Shown here one piece after another: positions 1-9,500 of a stretch of DNA of 64,000 nucleotides. The first letter of the stretch is position 1. Every line of letters begins with the position of its first letter. Position numbers and translations under genes: made by a program. The notes beneath the pieces were generated by a model, which was given only the letters and a program-made list of their open reading frames with translations, ran no database searches and had not been told where the DNA came from. The stretch comes from Minisyncoccus sp023229485 (lineage in GTDB: Bacteria > Patescibacteriota > Minisyncoccia > Minisyncoccales > Minisyncoccaceae): NCBI GenBank assembly GCA_041663645.1, contig JBAYMH010000002.1:62001-126000 (forward strand), given 5' to 3'.

Positions 1-75
1 CAAGTTTAATATCTTTTAATGTTCCCATTCTTCTTGTTATTTTTATTTCCTTGAAGAAGGGAATCTAAACGATGA

Positions 76-102
76 TGTCATTCTCGCGAAGGCGGGAATC
101 TA
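76..102. repeat. Dispersed repeat, copy 1 (GTCATTCTCGC family)
   Basis: The 27-base stretch shares its ends, TGTCATTCTCGC and CGGGAATCTA, with 202-228 and differs in three central bases. The CTCGC and GGCGGG segments can form a short hairpin. A truncated relative ending in GGGAATCTA lies just upstream, near 59-67. Function unknown; it looks like a small dispersed intergenic repeat. Confidence 0.6.
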
Positions 103-201
103 AAAGATGTTAACCTTGGGCTTGAAATGATGGGATATGGTTGCAACGGCAGCTGTCTGGTTGCTTTTCTCACTGTTCTAAAGAAATTTTATTTTGTATT
201 G

Positions 202-228
202 TGTCATTCTCGCATAAGCGGGAATCTA
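202..228. repeat. Dispersed repeat, copy 2 (GTCATTCTCGC family)
   Basis: This is the second copy of the element at 76-102, with the same length and the same flanking GTCATTCTCGC and GCGGGAATCTA blocks. It lies in the same orientation and supports a mobile or duplicated intergenic repeat rather than coding DNA. Confidence 0.6.
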
Positions 229-243
229 TACAAAATTCAATTT

Positions 244-282
244 CTGTTATTCTGTTTTGCTGAAGGCAAAGCAGAGTGACAG
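244..282. repeat. 17-bp imperfect hairpin
   Basis: The arms 244-260 and 266-282 are complementary over 17 bases. The three mismatches are all G-U pairs at RNA level, and the loop is five bases. There is no T-tract, so it is not a convincing terminator on the plus strand. It lies among other short repeats. Confidence 0.5.
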
Positions 283-426
283 AGAGAGCAGTAGGGGGAA
301 AGTAATTGGTTGACATACTGGCTGAATAATAAAAAATGATTTGAAAAACTTTGGCTCTCCCAAATTTCAAAATAGGGAATAAGCCAAAACCCAAATATTT
401 TAGACTTAAAAATATTATTGTTTATC

Positions 427-463
427 ATTGCGAGGAGCATGCGAAAGCAAGCGACGAAGCAAT
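427..463. repeat. ATTGCGAGG...CGAAGCAAT hairpin element, copy 1
   Basis: The element begins ATTGCGAGGAGC and ends GACGAAGCAAT, so its ends can pair (ATTGC with GCAAT). A second element with the same ends lies at 4561-4613, on the other side of the 512-4519 gene. This copy ends about 50 bases before that gene's start, so it would sit in or near its promoter or leader. Confidence 0.6.
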
Positions 464-511
464 CTATTCAATACTATTTCTAAAATTTTGGAAAAATAAA
501 TAAAAACAAAA

Positions 512-3500
512 ATGAATACAAAAAAACAAATTAGTATTTTCGCATCCGCAGTATTCGCTTTGTCTGTTTTTGTAAGTCCTGTTTTTGCAGCTTGCACACT
601 TCAGACTTTAGGTGAATGCGACCAAGCTGGTTTGATGTCATTGATTAGTGGTTTATCAACTACTACAACTACAACAACCACAACAACTCCTGTTGCTTCT
701 TTCGGTTCAATTCCAACAGGTTTTACCTTCACAAAGAATTTAACTTTAGCATCAAGAGGTGATGAAGTTAAATATCTTCAAGTATTTTTAAACTCTGATC
801 CAGCTACTCAGGTAGCAGCTTCAGGCGTTGGTTCAGCAGGAAACGAAACCACTTATTTCGGAAATGCAACTAAGGCTGCTGTAAAAAAATTCCAAACTAA
901 GTATGGTATTACTCCTGTTGCAGGATACTGGGGCTCTATTTCAAGAGCAAAAGCTAACTCATTGTTAGTAACTACTACTCCTGTAACTCCTGTAACTCCT
1001 GTTGACGCTGGTTGTTTACCAGGTGCTGCATTCAGTTCAACAACTGGACTACCTTGTACAACAACAAATCCAACTAATCCAACAGTACCTGTAACTGGTT
1101 CTATGTCTGTTGCTATTGCTTCTGACAACCCAGCTGTAAGTACTTTGATTAGTACACAGGCTATTGGTGATTTAGCTCACTTCACTTTTACAAACGGTTC
1201 TAGTGCAGAAGCTAAAATTACATCTTTAGAGCTATCAAGATTAGGAATTTCAGCTGATAGTACGTTGAGAAATGTTTACCTATTTAATGGTAACGTTCGA
1301 TTGACTGATGCTGGTTCATTGTCTAGCGGAAAAGTTACTTTTAATGACCCAAACGGAATTTTCACAATTCCTGCTGGATTGTCAGTAACTGTTGCTGTTA
1401 AGGCAGATATCGCTGCTAACCAAAGTGGTCAAACAGTTGGTATCGCTTTGTCTGGCGTTACTTCTAATGCTACTTTAGCTGCTAGCTTACCATTGAATGG
1501 AAACATCCACTCAATTGCTAATGCTACTTTAGCTACTATTACTATTGGAAATCCTGCTGGTACAGTTCAGCCAAATGCTAACGTAAACGTTGATCCAATT
1601 AGCGCTACAAGAATTTGGGAAGCTTCATTCTCTGTAAACAACAGAAATGTAAAATTCTCAAGATTGTCACTAAAGCAGATTAACTCTATTGACGCAAAAG
1701 ACATTTCAAACTTCAAGCTGTTAATTGATGGTGCAGAAGTAGCTACAACTCCTGCTTTGCAGAACGGTTATGTTATTTTTACACTTGATAAGGTTTTAGC
1801 AACTGGTACAAGAAATGTTAAAGTTTTGGCTGACATTACTGGTGGTTCTTCAAGAGTCATTCAGATGTCATTAAGGAACAATGCTGATATTGATATTAGG
1901 GATGTTGATTACAACGTACCAATATCTCCAACAGGTGTTCCAGCTACAACTGGCCAAATGACTGTTAACCAGGGAACTACTACAGTTACTGTTGACAATA
2001 GTGCTCTTCCAGCTACTGTTGCTAACAATGCTAGTGGTGTATTACTTGGAAAATGGAAAGTTAAGGCTAACGGTGAAAACATCAGAGTAGAAGGATTGAA
2101 ACTTACTGGTGTTGGTGCTGGTACTGGTGCTGGTTCAATTTCTTCTTTGAAGAATGGTAAAGTTATGATTGGTGGTTCTCAATACGGCTCAACAGCTGGA
2201 TTGGCTTTAACTGCTGGTACACTTTACAATGTTAACTACACATTCCAGGCTGGTGTTGAAACTATCGTAGAATTCTATGCTGATATCGCTGAAGACACAA
2301 CTGGTGCTACGGTAACTGCTGACACAACAAACAATATCGCAAACGGAAGCACTTTAACTGTTACTTTTGCTGTTCCTACTTCTGCAAATGGTACAAAGCA
2401 GGTTTCATTAGGTACAGTTAATGTTCCTATGTCTGCTTCTACTGCTGCTGGCGTAACGGTTGCTGATGGTACATCTGGCTTTACAGTTGTTAGAACATCT
2501 AGTTTTGGTGATCAGAACTTAGTTGTTCCAAAACCAGCTACTAAGATTGCTTCTTACAATATTACAGCTGGAACTTCTGAAGATATTTATGTAAATAACT
2601 TTAGAATTGGTGCTGTAAACGTTGGTAGTGCTAGATTCAATAAAGATGATTTAGCAGATCTATACGTTGTTTACACAAACGATGGTGGCACTGCTATTAC
2701 AACAACCGCTAAGAACACTGTTGATGTAACAAACGATTTCCCAATTAGCTTTACATTAGCTAGAGGAAAGACTGTTTCTGTAGAAGTTTATGCTTCTTTA
2801 CAAAATAACAACACTGATACTGCTGGTAATGTAACTGATGGCGACTCTTTGAGAACTACCGTGATTGTTTCTGGTACTGGTTCTCAATCTGGTGTAGCTA
2901 TTGCTAATACTGCTACTAACGGACAGTTAGTTATTGCAAAGAATGCTGGTATGGTTGCTAGTAGAGATGCTACAACTGCTGTTTCTGCACTTGCAGATGA
3001 TAACGGTTCAATAAAGACTGTTGCATACAAATTTGAAGCTCAGAACGATGATTACTCAATCAGCAGATTGGTATTTACCATTAATGATCCTTCAGTAGTT
3101 GCAACTGCTAGCTTGAAAGATGGCGATACAGTATTAAGCACACAGTCTGGTGCAAGTATCGTAACATTCAACCTTGGTACTCCAGTCGCTGTTGCTGCAA
3201 ATTCAACAAAGATTTTAACTGTTGAATTGGCTTTAGCTAGCGTTGGTCAGGGTGCAGGAAATACAGGTGCTATTGTTACTACAAACATTAGTCTTGCTGG
3301 CTGTTTAGCTAGATCAACTAATGGTGCATTAACAGCTCCTACAGGTACTCCTGTTGCTGGTAACGGATTATATGTTTACAAGGCTATTCCTACTATTTCA
3401 TTGGTAAGTTTACCAACAAGTACATTAGGAACTGGTACTCAGGTATTAGCTAAATATTCTGTATCTACAAATGGTACTGGTACAGTTGGTTGGAAGAAGA

Positions 3501-4519
3501 TTGTATTTAATGTTTCAAAATCTTCTCATGCAACTACTGCTCCATCTATTGATTCTTTTGAATTATGGGAAACTGATAGCAATACAAAAGTTTCTTCATC
3601 TACAGCTAGCTTGACTAGTACAGATGGTGATACTGCAGGTGCTGATACTACTACTGACTGTACTTCAGTTGATAGTGCTTGTACTCTTACTTTTGTTGCT
3701 ACAGATGAACAACAAATTTCAGGTCAAAAGACTTACGAGTTAAGAGCTACTGTTACTGATACTGCTGGTGTAACAACTGGTGAGTACATTAACACAAATA
3801 TTCCTAACTCTTTGACAGTTTATAAGGCTGCTAACACTTATGCTAACGCCGCACTAGCTTTAGATGTAAGTGCTACAGGTTTGGCTTATACAGATGCAGA
3901 TGCAGGAGACACAGTTACTAATGCTGATACTAGAAGAGTAGCTGTTCCTAAATATACAACTGTAGATGTTACGAAAGATACTACTGTTATTGGTCACAAT
4001 GCTGCACAAAAGATTGTTCAATCTTATGGTGTTCCAACTAGCCTTACTCTGACTCTAGCTGAAGGTACTACAGAAAATTCTGTTGGTGCTGCTACATTAA
4101 CTGTAGCTGGCGTAAGCGGATTAACATGTACTCCTTATACAGGAGTTGCCTTTACTGGTGCCGTTACGGTTAATACTACTTTGTTCTCAGCAGTACATTC
4201 TGTTGATTGTCAAGGAAATGGAATGCAGTTGAGACTTGGAAATATTACTTTAGTAAACGACGATGATGCAGTTGCTTCTACTGGTACTTTAACAGTAGTT
4301 ATTACAAGAGGAGCAGACTATGCAGTTGACTCAGTCGTTGACGATGGTACAACAGCCGTAATTGATTCTGATCTTGGATTGGTTTTGACAAATGGTGTTG
4401 CTCCAAGTTTTGTTTGGACAGATGTATCTGCTCAAAGTCACAGTACAACTACTCGTGACTGGTCTGGTGAATACTTAGTAAAGAATCTTCCAACTTCAAC
4501 TCAAAACTTATCTAAATAG
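512..4519 (+). CDS. Major surface (S-layer-like) protein with peptidoglycan-binding domain
   Basis: A secreted 1335-residue protein. A signal peptide spans about residues 1-26 (basic start, hydrophobic core, VFA cleavage site), followed by a Thr-rich linker at 50-60. A peptidoglycan_binding_1-like helical domain lies at about 70-152, with LASRGDEVKYLQ and YFG..TKAAVKKFQ. The rest is Ser/Thr/Gly/Ala-rich beta-sandwich-like sequence, and the C-terminal motif FVWTDVSAQ...H is shared with the paralogue at 6564-9968. Codon choice is strikingly uniform (GCT, ACT, GGT, AAC preferred), unlike neighbouring genes, which suggests very high expression. About 200 residues near the C terminus are absent from the paralogue. 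I infer a main cell-surface protein held by its wall-binding domain. The ATG has no Shine-Dalgarno sequence. Confidence 0.85.
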   Translation: MNTKKQISIFASAVFALSVFVSPVFAACTLQTLGECDQAGLMSLISGLSTTTTTTTTTTPVASFGSIPTGFTFTKNLTLASRGDEVKYLQVFLNSDPATQVAASGVGSAGNETTYFGNATKAAVKKFQTKYGITPVAGYWGSISRAKANSLLVTTTPVTPVTPVDAGCLPGAAFSSTTGLPCTTTNPTNPTVPVTGSMSVAIASDNPAVSTLISTQAIGDLAHFTFTNGSSAEAKITSLELSRLGISADSTLRNVYLFNGNVRLTDAGSLSSGKVTFNDPNGIFTIPAGLSVTVAVKADIAANQSGQTVGIALSGVTSNATLAASLPLNGNIHSIANATLATITIGNPAGTVQPNANVNVDPISATRIWEASFSVNNRNVKFSRLSLKQINSIDAKDISNFKLLIDGAEVATTPALQNGYVIFTLDKVLATGTRNVKVLADITGGSSRVIQMSLRNNADIDIRDVDYNVPISPTGVPATTGQMTVNQGTTTVTVDNSALPATVANNASGVLLGKWKVKANGENIRVEGLKLTGVGAGTGAGSISSLKNGKVMIGGSQYGSTAGLALTAGTLYNVNYTFQAGVETIVEFYADIAEDTTGATVTADTTNNIANGSTLTVTFAVPTSANGTKQVSLGTVNVPMSASTAAGVTVADGTSGFTVVRTSSFGDQNLVVPKPATKIASYNITAGTSEDIYVNNFRIGAVNVGSARFNKDDLADLYVVYTNDGGTAITTTAKNTVDVTNDFPISFTLARGKTVSVEVYASLQNNNTDTAGNVTDGDSLRTTVIVSGTGSQSGVAIANTATNGQLVIAKNAGMVASRDATTAVSALADDNGSIKTVAYKFEAQNDDYSISRLVFTINDPSVVATASLKDGDTVLSTQSGASIVTFNLGTPVAVAANSTKILTVELALASVGQGAGNTGAIVTTNISLAGCLARSTNGALTAPTGTPVAGNGLYVYKAIPTISLVSLPTSTLGTGTQVLAKYSVSTNGTGTVGWKKIVFNVSKSSHATTAPSIDSFELWETDSNTKVSSSTASLTSTDGDTAGADTTTDCTSVDSACTLTFVATDEQQISGQKTYELRATVTDTAGVTTGEYINTNIPNSLTVYKAANTYANAALALDVSATGLAYTDADAGDTVTNADTRRVAVPKYTTVDVTKDTTVIGHNAAQKIVQSYGVPTSLTLTLAEGTTENSVGAATLTVAGVSGLTCTPYTGVAFTGAVTVNTTLFSAVHSVDCQGNGMQLRLGNITLVNDDDAVASTGTLTVVITRGADYAVDSVVDDGTTAVIDSDLGLVLTNGVAPSFVWTDVSAQSHSTTTRDWSGEYLVKNLPTSTQNLSK

Positions 4520-4560
4520 TTTTAACTAGATTCCTTCCTTTGCTTGTTTTATAACTTGTC

Positions 4561-4613
4561 ATTGCGAGGAAGTCCTACTCCTACTGTAAGGTAGGAGTAG
4601 GACAACGAAGCAA
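4561..4613. repeat. ATTGCGAGG...CGAAGCAAT element with nested 13-bp hairpin, copy 2
   Basis: The outer ends ATTGCGAGG and CGAAGCAAT match the element at 427-463. Its centre holds a perfect 13-bp hairpin (GTCCTACTCCTAC paired with GTAGGAGTAGGAC, about 4572-4603), so a second palindrome appears nested in the first. It lies between the stop of the surface-protein gene and its terminator. Confidence 0.6.
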
Positions 4614-4690
4614 TCTAATAAATTGTTTTGTTAAAAAGTTAATCTAAATAGTTCGTTTAGGGTGAATTGGATATTCTAACCGAGTATCGC

Positions 4691-4723
4691 AAAAGCTCCC
4701 CATTTGGGGAGCTTTTGTTTTTC
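4691..4723 (+). terminator. Rho-independent terminator of the first surface-protein gene
   Basis: An 11-bp perfect stem (AAAAGCTCCCC with GGGGAGCTTTT, loop ATTT) is followed by a T-rich run. It lies about 170 bases after the stop codon at 4519. Confidence 0.85.
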
Positions 4724-4761
4724 ACAATTTATTTGGTTTATCATTTGCAAGCCTTAAAGGT

Positions 4762-4916
4762 CCAACGTTTCTATCACTCCCACTTGCCCGCCCATGGAGG
4801 GACCTGATTGGAAATCTTTCCTGTCTCTTTGAGGGAAGGCGGGAATGTCGCAACACGACGAGGTCCGACCTGAGGTCGGACCTCGCAGCATGCTTTGCCA
4901 TTTTATGTTCTAATAT
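4762..4916. repeat. 155-bp direct repeat, left copy, carrying GAGGTCCGACCT palindrome
   Basis: This segment is repeated almost base for base at 5816-5969. Shared parts include CCAACG.TTCTATC, CCCATGGAGGGACCTGATTGG, GGCGGGAATGTCGCAACACG, a 25-base inverted repeat (GAGGTCCGACCT arms, 4860-4884) and the tail TTATGTTCTAATAT. The two copies bracket the REP-associated transposase. It is GC-rich compared with its surroundings. Confidence 0.8.
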
Positions 4917-5022
4917 TTATCCTTTATGTCCGAGGCTCGACTTTTGAGATCCGACTTCGAAGATTTTACTAATTTGAAATGTATGTTATTATAAAAATGT
5001 AATTTTAATTAGAGGCTAAAAG

Positions 5023-5047
5023 TCCTGCTACTCAGCAGGATTTTTAT
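5023..5047 (+). terminator. Terminator-like hairpin just before the transposase
   Basis: A 7-bp stem (TCCTGCT with AGCAGGA, loop ACTC) is followed by five Ts. It ends about 15 bases before the transposase ATG, so it would insulate that gene from upstream transcription or act as an attenuator in its leader. Confidence 0.55.
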
Positions 5048-5062
5048 TTTTAAAAATTAAAA

Positions 5063-5788
5063 ATGAAAAGAATTTACTTTGAAAATGGTAAAATTTATCA
5101 TATTTATAATAGAGGAGTGGACAAGAGGGTTATTTTTAATAATGAGGATGACTATTCAAGATTCTTGAATTATCTTAATGATTTTAATAATTTAAAACTA
5201 ATAGATAGGGAAAATGAAATTGTAAATAAGATAGCTTCAGAAGAAAGAGAGCCAGAAGATGGAAAAATTCAAAACAGCGAGAAGAATATTTTGGTTGATA
5301 TTTTAACTTTTTGTTTAATGCCTAATCATTTTCATTTACTTTTGTGACAAAAAAGAGATGGAGGGATTTCAAAATTCATGCAAAGAATAACTACTGGGCA
5401 CACTATGAACTTCAATTTTAATGAAAAAAGATCGGGAACATTGTTTCAGGGAAGATTTAAAGCGATTTGTGTTGATGAGCAAGAATATCTCGACTATTTA
5501 ATTTTTTATATTCATTTTAATCCTTTAGTATTAATTGATGGGGGATGGAATGGAGATAAGCATGATGCGTTAAATTTTTTAGATGGCTATGAGTGGTCAA
5601 GTCATCTTGATTATTTAAATATCGATAAATTAAAAGAATATTTTTCTTTAATAGACGAAAATTTTTTGTTGGAAAATTTTAAAAATAGTGCTGAGTATAA
5701 AGAAAAAATATCTGAATGGCTAGAAATAATTAAAGAAAAAAATAAATACAAAAAATTCACAAACAAAGCCATTGATTTTGAAGAGTAG
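5063..5788 (+). pseudogene. REP-associated tyrosine (Y1/HUH) transposase interrupted by one in-frame TGA
   Basis: This is an IS200-like Y1 transposase of the REP-associated (RAYT) type. The first 94 codons end in MPNHFHLLL, containing the HUH metal-binding pair H-F-H, and then meet TGA at 5345-5347. The same frame continues at once with DGGISKFMQR, GTLFQGRFKA and YIHFNP, the last holding the expected catalytic tyrosine. No frameshift separates the halves, so a single substitution would restore a protein of about 241 residues. Two 155-bp direct repeats carrying REP-like palindromes flank it. TGA is a normal stop elsewhere in the window, so I call it a recent pseudogene; readthrough is possible but unproven. 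Confidence 0.8.
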
Positions 5789-5815
5789 GTAGAATCCTTG
5801 TGAGGTCCGATTTCT

Positions 5816-5969
5816 CCAACGCTTCTATCGCTCCCGCTTGTCCGCCCATGGAGGGACCTGATTGGAAATCTTTCCTGTCTCTTTGAGGGAAGGCGGGAAT
5901 GTCGCAACACGACGAGGTCCGACCTCAGGTCGGACCTCGCAGCACGATTCCTCATTTATGTTCTAATAT
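5816..5969. repeat. 155-bp direct repeat, right copy, carrying GAGGTCCGACCT palindrome
   Basis: Near-identical to 4762-4916, with a few substitutions in the first 30 bases and a C in place of G at the palindrome centre (5914-5938). It starts 28 bases after the transposase stop. The pair resembles the REP doublets that RAYT transposases mobilise. Confidence 0.8.
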
Positions 5970-5988
5970 ATACATGTCCTTATTGAGA

Positions 5989-6022
5989 AACACAAAAACT
6001 CCCGAGAGGGAGTTTTTGTGTT
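5989..6022. terminator. Bidirectional terminator hairpin
   Basis: A perfect 15-bp stem (AACACAAAAACTCCC with its complement, loop GAGA) lies between the plus-strand transposase region and the convergent minus-strand gene at 6084-6266. The T-runs inside the arms let it serve either strand. Confidence 0.75.
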
Positions 6023-6083
6023 AAGAGCTAGCTTTAGTGAAAAACTAACCCTTGGTTGGTTTCCATAAAACGATAATAGGAAA

Positions 6084-6266
6084 TTAAATTTTCTCTAGGT
6101 CTTCTTCTGGGGGGTCCTCGGTATCTGATTTGTTTATTTTTACCGTATCAACATTTTTGCACCCTCTACATTTGATTTCTATTTCTCCTTTTTCAATAAC
6201 CCCTTTAAAAAACAATTTGTTGCAATGACTGCAACGGTATTCGTTTTTAGATGAAATATTTTCCAT
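6084..6266 (-). CDS. Small Com-like zinc-ribbon protein
   Basis: A 60-residue protein with two Cys pairs, C12-x2-C15 (CSHC) and C33-x2-C36 (CRGC), separated by a short beta-rich segment. The pattern matches the phage Mu Com family of small zinc-finger regulators, in which YRC..C.KLFFK is typical. The C terminus is acidic (EDPPEEDLEKI). It is a lone minus-strand gene, convergent with the transposase region and divergent from the large gene at 6564. A DNA- or RNA-binding role is plausible from the fold; its target cannot be inferred. No Shine-Dalgarno sequence precedes the ATG. Confidence 0.65.
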   Translation of the reverse strand: MENISSKNEYRCSHCNKLFFKGVIEKGEIEIKCRGCKNVDTVKINKSDTEDPPEEDLEKI

Positions 6267-6490
6267 GTTTTTAAAACTTATTATAATTATTATTTATGGA
6301 AACCATTTTTATTTTATCACTTTGCCGCCTAAGAAAAAATAGAATTTCGATATTTTTTAAATTTTGAGAATAAATTTATTATTATTTCTTTTAAAATCCT
6401 GCCTTGGCAGAACTTTTCAATAGGGGTTTTATTAAAGAATAGTGAAAGATATTATGTCGTTTTATTCGGTTTTAAAAATGTTAATTTGTC

Positions 6491-6519
6491 TTGACAACTA
6501 GCCATAATCATATTAGTAC
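6491..6519 (+). promoter_or_regulatory. Possible promoter of the second surface-protein gene
   Basis: A consensus -35 TTGACA (6491-6496) is followed after 17 bases by TAGTAC, a weak -10. The start codon lies 45 bases downstream. The -35 is convincing and the -10 is not, so confidence is limited. Confidence 0.35.
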
Positions 6520-6563
6520 TAAAGAAAGGGGAGAATTGATTTATTTGATTAAATTTTAAAAAT

Positions 6564-9500
6564 ATGAATATAAAAAAATATATTTTAATGGGAGGAGTAG
6601 TTATATTTGGATTGTTTTTTTCGGCAATTGCTTTTGGCTGTGATTTAGATGATTCAAGTGATTGTAGTCAGGAGGAATTAGTAGTAATTATGAACAATCT
6701 TATCCAAAATTTTTCTGATCAATCTGGTTATGTAAATCCAGCCACAGGGTCTAGTTTTAATGAATTGGATGGTTTTCGTTTTTCAAATTATTTGGCTCTT
6801 GGTTCTCGAGGAGAAGAGGTTAGGTATTTACAGAAATTTTTAAATTCTGATTCTGACACAACAGTTGCTTATACTGGCTATGGATCTCCTGGTTGGGAGA
6901 CTACTTATTTTGGATATTCTACTAAACTAGCAGTAATAAGATTTCAAAATAAATATGCTAGCGAAGTTTTGTACCCAGTAAAAAAGACTCGAGGTACTGG
7001 TTTTTGGGGTGCTCTCAGTATAGCAAAGGCAAACGAGTTGCTTGGTGAAAATATTGGAATTCCAGACAATAGCGATAATGATAACAATGACAGTCAGAAT
7101 AACAATAACGACAACAATAACAACAACAATAACAACAATAACAACAACAATAATAATAATAATAATCAAAATAACAACACAGTTTATAATGGATTATTGT
7201 CTGTTATTCTTTCTTATGACAATCCTGGTGCTACCACTCTTGTGGCAGGGCAGGCAAATGCAGACTTAGCTCATTTTACGCTTACTAATGGGAGCAATAC
7301 CGAGGCAAGGATTACTAACATAACATTAAGAAGAATTGGTATCTCGGGAGATAGTGTTTTGAAAAATGTTTATCTTTTTGATGGTAGTACGAGATTGACT
7401 GATTCAGCTTCTGTTTCTTCTGGCGTGATTAGCTTTAACAATACTTATGGCGTCTTTACTATCCCTGCAGGAGGCAGTAGAATTATTTCAGTAAAATCTG
7501 ATATTGATACAAATACGAGCGGACAGACAGTCGGAATATCTTTAAATTCAATTTATTCTAATGTTCAAATATCGGGTGAGTTACCATTGAATGGAAATAT
7601 TAATACAATCGCCAGTGCCACATTAGCTTCTGTCTCAGTTAGTAATGTTCAGCCATCTGGTTCTCCGACCGCTGATTCGGCTAGTGGGGTTAGAGTTTGG
7701 GAATCTACATTTAATATAAATAATAAGAATGTAAGATTTACTAGATTATCTTTGAAGCAGATTAACTCTATAAGCTCTAGCGATGTTAGAAATTTCCGTC
7801 TTTTGATTGATGGTAGCGAAGTTGCTTATAGTGACATGCTTGATTCTAATAACTATGTAACTTTTACTTTTGATAGGATTTTAAATACTGGTACGAGAAA
7901 TGTAAAGGTTTTGGCTGATATATATGGAGGATCTTCACGAAGCATTCAATTATCGTTACGAAGTAGTGCTGATATAGATGTAAAGGATAATGATTATGGT
8001 GTTTCTGTCGCTCCGACAGGACTTCCCGCTACCGCTGGTGCTATTTTGATTAATGTTGGACAATTTACGATTACTCCACAAAACAGCTATCTTCCAACTT
8101 CGGTTGCGAGGGGAGGAAGCAATGTTTTGCTTGGTAGATTTAATGTAAGGGCTACTGGAGAATCAATTAGGGTTGAGAGTTTGAAATTCGGTTTTACTAC
8201 TAGTAACGCAAATATTAATTCATTGAGGAATGGAAGGGTTATGATTAATAGTTCTCAAGCTGGTTCAACTGCTTCAATTTTAAAGAATGGAACTATTTAT
8301 TATGTTAACTATACATTCCAAGCGGGAATTGATACGACTGTAGAATTTTATGCTGATATCGCCGAGGATACCGGAATTGTCTCGGGAGATTCAAGTAATG
8401 ATATTTCTTCAAATGATTCTTTGGCAATTCAAATGCTGACTCAGTCAGGAAACGCTACTAGGCAGACATCTTATAATGTGATTGATGTTCCAAGTTCAAC
8501 ACAGTATAATGCTGCGGTTAGTGTTTCTCAGGCAAACGTGACAGTTTTCAAAAAATCTAATTATGGCGACCAAGCAACAGTGTTACCAACTAATAATTTC
8601 AAGATTGGTTCTTGGTATGCTGTATCGGGAACTGCTGAAAATGTAAATGTAAATAATCTTTCTTTCACTATTAATTCTGTTACTGGGAACACGTTCACTA
8701 ATGCTGACTTGTCTGATATGTATGTTATTTATTCATTGGACAATGGATCATCTATTACTTCTTCAGCTAAAAGCACTGTAAATTCTACTAACGACTATTC
8801 AATAAGTTTTAGTTTGCCAACCTCAAGGACGCTATCAATAGATTTATATGCGAATTTGAATGGTGTTGCTACCACTGGAGATTCTCTTAGGGCAGCATTA
8901 GTAATTAGTGGCACCGGATCTCAGTCTGGTACAAGCATGATTACTACTTCAGTAAATGGCCAAATAATTTCTAATAATATTCCATCTTTGATTGTTAGCC
9001 GAGATGCATCAACTCCGATTGCTAGCTTGGTGGATGATTATGGAAATGTTAAAACTGTTTCTTATAAGTTTGAATCTCAGAATGATACTTATACTATTAG
9101 TCAGCTCAGCTTTAGTATTGCTGACCCATCAGTTATTACTAGCGTTGTTCTAAAAGATGGCGATAATATTATTCAGACAATGCCATCTGCAAGTACTGTT
9201 GTCTTTAATCTTTCTTCATCGGTATATGTAAATTCTAATAGCTCAAAAGTACTGACGGTTGAAATGGTAATGTCTAATGTTGGGCAGGGGGCAGGAAATA
9301 GTGGTGCTGAAATTACAACAAGCATTAACTTAGCTGGTTGTTTGGTTAGGTCTAATAATGGTAGCTTGGTTACTCCAACTGGTACTCCTGTCGCAGGAAA
9401 CAAGATATATGTTTATAAGGCGATTCCAACTATTTCATTGTTGTCTTTGCCGTCTAGTACGCTTACTCCAGGAACTCAAACATTGTCTAAATTTGCTGTC

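Larger units (their letters stand above)
1..511. other. Gene-free, repeat-rich region upstream of the first surface protein
   Basis: I see no credible coding region here. The stretch carries two copies of a 27-base element (76-102 and 202-228), a 17-bp hairpin with three G-U pairs (244-282) and an ATTGC...GCAAT hairpin element (427-463). A TTGACA lies near 311-316 but no good -10 follows at the right distance, so I cannot place the promoter of the downstream gene. Confidence 0.6.

Noticed and set aside
5345..5347. UGA read as glycine (Gracilibacteria/Absconditabacteria code)
   Set aside because: Only one gene has an in-frame TGA, and several sound genes (ftsB, the M28-like peptidase gene, the small gene ending at 34379) end in TGA. 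prfB, the UGA release factor, is also present.
5611..5955. Minus-strand frame across the right 155-bp repeat
   Set aside because: It spans the end of the transposase and the non-coding repeat and has no family-like features.
6927..7169. Minus-strand Ile/Val-rich frame
   Set aside because: It is the antisense shadow of the AAT/AAC poly-Asn tract in the second surface-protein gene.
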